From assembly GCA_016935565.1 (NCBI GenBank), contig JAFGQS010000079.1, positions 1-35,023 of the forward strand: a DNA stretch of 35,023 nucleotides, in the 5' to 3' direction. Positions 33,477 to 35,023 of this stretch are shown here, piece after piece (the first letter of the stretch is position 1; each line of letters starts with the position of its first letter). This DNA is from Deltaproteobacteria bacterium (GTDB taxonomy: Bacteria > Desulfobacterota > Syntrophia > Syntrophales > UBA6807). The translations under genes were made by a program, and so were the position numbers. The notes under the pieces are model-generated. The model ran no database searches and was not told the origin of the DNA. It worked only from the letters and a program-made list of their open reading frames with translations.

Positions 33477-34313
33477 ATGATAGTCTCCAGTATGCGCAGT
33501 ATGCGGAATGGCAAAAAGCAAGACCTGACCCCCATTCTTTTTCTGGTTTTTGTGGTATGCATTATTATGCTACCGAGACTCGTTGAAGCCGGTGCGCAGT
33601 CTACCACGATTACTATTCTTTATAATAATGTTCCTGGGAGGACGGATTGCATAACAGATTGGGGTTTTGCCTGTCTCGTCAAGGGCAAAGAAAAAACCGT
33701 GTTGTTTGATACCGGACAAAATGGAAGCATTTTACTCCATAATATGAAGTGTATGAACGTCGATCCCGGAAGTATCGATGTCATTGTTTTGTCGCATATT
33801 CATAGTGATCACGCCGGGGGACTGGCTGAATTTTTAAAACATAGGAATAATGTGGTGGTTTATGTCCCGGCATTTTTTCCCCTGCATTTTAAACGTGCTG
33901 CCAAGACGGAAGGTGCAACTGTCGAGGAGGTGAGTAACGCGAGACAGCTGTGTAACGATGTGTCCACGACTGGGGAGATGGGATTTGGAATTCGGGAACA
34001 GGCCTTGATAGTGGAGACATCAAAAGGGATGGCAATCATCACGGGCTGTGCCCATCCCGGCATTGTCAATATCGTAAAGACGGCACAAGAACAACATAAC
34101 GACAATGTTTACATGGTCATAGGCGGATTTCACCTCTCCTCGATGTCTTCAGGTGAAATCGAGCATATTATCTCCCGTCTTCGGGAATTGGGTGTCCGAA
34201 AGGTTGCACCCAGTCACTGCACCGGAGCACAGGCTCTAGATTTATTCCGAGATACCTGGGGAAAAAATTTTATCGAGGGTGGCGTGGGTGCCATTATCGA
34301 GTTGCCGTATTAA
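33477..34313 (+). CDS. exported metallo-beta-lactamase-fold hydrolase
   Basis: A 278-residue paralogue of the protein at 32102-32746 with an added N-terminal signal: a basic start (MRSMRNGKKQ), hydrophobic core (ILFLVFVVCIIMLP) and a possible cleavage near EAGAQS. The mature part holds HIHSDH (zinc motif), GCAHPG, GGFHLS and PSHCTG, the same ligand set. It would act in the periplasm or outside the membrane. A GGAGG ribosome site lies 7 bases before ATG 33477. The signal n-region NGKKQDLTP is encoded by the third copy of the 26-bp RAYT repeat, so the repeat forms part of the protein. Its substrate is unknown. Confidence 0.88.
   Translation: MIVSSMRSMRNGKKQDLTPILFLVFVVCIIMLPRLVEAGAQSTTITILYNNVPGRTDCITDWGFACLVKGKEKTVLFDTGQNGSILLHNMKCMNVDPGSIDVIVLSHIHSDHAGGLAEFLKHRNNVVVYVPAFFPLHFKRAAKTEGATVEEVSNARQLCNDVSTTGEMGFGIREQALIVETSKGMAIITGCAHPGIVNIVKTAQEQHNDNVYMVIGGFHLSSMSSGEIEHIISRLRELGVRKVAPSHCTGAQALDLFRDTWGKNFIEGGVGAIIELPY
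33508..33533 (+). repeat. 26-bp RAYT-associated repeat, copy 3, inside a coding sequence
   Basis: Identical over all 26 bases to copy 1 (reverse complement), 2.3 kb away, but here inside the coding region of the exported metallo-beta-lactamase-fold gene, about ten codons after its start. The reading frame continues through it without a stop. Confidence 0.85.
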
Positions 34314-34575
34314 GAGATATCCCGATTAAACTATTGACGTTTCGGTCAGTCGCCCCTGATTGTACAAGTATCCGTCTGATTCTTTGATTGCTTATTATTG
34401 TTGAATCTGAATGGATATAGTGTAAGAGGAATTCAGAGCGGTCATCTCACCGGCACATTTTTTATAAAACCGCTCAGGACAGGCAACAGTTGCCGTTGCT
34501 CTGTGGCTGCGATTACGTTATCCAAGAGAGAAAATATATCAGCCTTATGTCATCCCATTTGGCCAGGAGTCAGGA

Positions 34576-35023
34576 ATGAAACTCGATACGTTGCTTGATA
34601 ATCTCAAAAAAAGAAAAGAAGAAGTATTACGGCAGGGAGGGCCGGAGAAGGTCCGAATTCAGCACGGCAAAGGAAGGTTGACGGCACGGGAACGAATAGA
34701 ACGCTTGCTCGACCCGAATACATTTTTCGAGTTCGGTATGCTCGCCTGCTCCGACATGCCCGGCATGAAAGAAAAAACACCGGCAGATAGTCTGATCACC
34801 GGTTATGGCAGTATCAGCGGACGTCGAATCGGAATCATAGCAAGCGATTTCACCGTACTGGCATCGAGCAATGCCCGAATCTACTCAAAAAAAGCAAAGA
34901 AGATCCGGGAACAAACCGTGGAAATGGGAATCCCGCTTGTCTGGTTAGGCGAATCGGGCGGTGGTCGGCTGCCCGATATACAGGGTGCAGTGGGGATCGC
35001 TTCTCTCAGTGGGGAAGGCGGAA
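34576..35023 (+). CDS. acyl-CoA carboxylase carboxyltransferase (beta) subunit, partial
   Basis: The first 149 codons of a gene that runs off the window. The product resembles the carboxyltransferase subunit of biotin-dependent acyl-CoA carboxylases (propionyl-, methylcrotonyl- or acetyl-CoA type): an N-terminal helix, then GKGRLTARERIERLLDP (about 33-49), ADSLITGYGSISGRR, GIIASDFTVLASSNA, and GIPLVWLGESGGGRLPD (about 119-135), the conserved carboxyltransferase core. Which acyl-CoA it uses cannot be told from this part. The ATG follows AGGAG by about 6 bases. A 262-base gap upstream (34314-34575) shows no other gene. Confidence 0.9.
   Translation, partial: MKLDTLLDNLKKRKEEVLRQGGPEKVRIQHGKGRLTARERIERLLDPNTFFEFGMLACSDMPGMKEKTPADSLITGYGSISGRRIGIIASDFTVLASSNARIYSKKAKKIREQTVEMGIPLVWLGESGGGRLPDIQGAVGIASLSGEGG

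Noticed and set aside
34398-34598. 66-codon frame before the carboxyltransferase gene
   Set aside because: It overlaps the carboxyltransferase start, has no ribosome site and no protein-like pattern.
1-35023. CRISPR arrays, rRNA or tRNA genes
   Set aside because: No regularly spaced direct repeats with unique spacers, and no tRNA- or rRNA-like segments were seen on reading through both strands.

Overview
The window is dominated by one complete, essentially single-operon type VI secretion system (T6SS), all on the minus strand from about 25.4 kb down to 0.2 kb. It is followed on the right by a patchwork of unrelated metabolic, RNA-modification, regulatory and mobile-element genes on both strands. 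The protein families suggest a deltaproteobacterium (Desulfobacterota/Thermodesulfobacteriota type), as do the intergenic repeats: a TTTCGTAAAAAGTC-bounded palindromic element, an ATCCCCCTTT hairpin, and GGTCAGGTCTTGC repeats around a REP-associated transposase. This placement is inference from gene content; no rRNA or tRNA is present.

T6SS layout, in transcription order from a strong sigma70-type promoter at about 25.45 kb: tssJ (outer-membrane lipoprotein), tssK (baseplate), tssL (DotU type, no peptidoglycan-binding domain), tssM (IcmF) split into two overlapping frames, tssA (ImpA), tssB and tssC (sheath), hcp (tube), tssE, tssF and tssG (baseplate), clpV/tssH (sheath recycling ATPase), and vgrG/tssI (spike) with an unusual helical insertion. 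A downstream cargo and spike-tip module follows: a DUF2169-pentapeptide fusion, a second pentapeptide-repeat protein, a PAAR-like DUF4150 protein, a DUF3540 protein and an unrecognised 257-residue protein. Every core Tss component is present. No Fha, PpkA/PppA or TagF regulator and no recognisable toxin domain is visible, so the payload and its control are open questions.

Right of the T6SS, divergently transcribed, are a PfkB-family sugar kinase, a 145-bp palindromic repeat, a possible tiny membrane ORF, and an N-acyl-D-amino-acid deacylase. Next, on the minus strand, come a small cysteine-rich zinc protein and a translationally coupled methyltransferase/NUDIX pair; the NUDIX protein carries an RsbRD-like C-terminal domain. 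Last, on the plus strand, come a RAYT (Y1) transposase bracketed by inverted copies of a 26-bp repeat, two paralogous metallo-beta-lactamase-fold proteins (one cytoplasmic, one exported) flanking a TrmO-like tRNA methyltransferase, and the truncated 5' end of a biotin-dependent acyl-CoA carboxylase carboxyltransferase gene. A third copy of the 26-bp repeat lies inside the signal-peptide coding region of the exported beta-lactamase-fold gene.

The features most worth a second look are the split TssM at a G5 run, the VgrG insertion, the effector-delivery module with no visible toxin, and the repeat embedded in a coding sequence.
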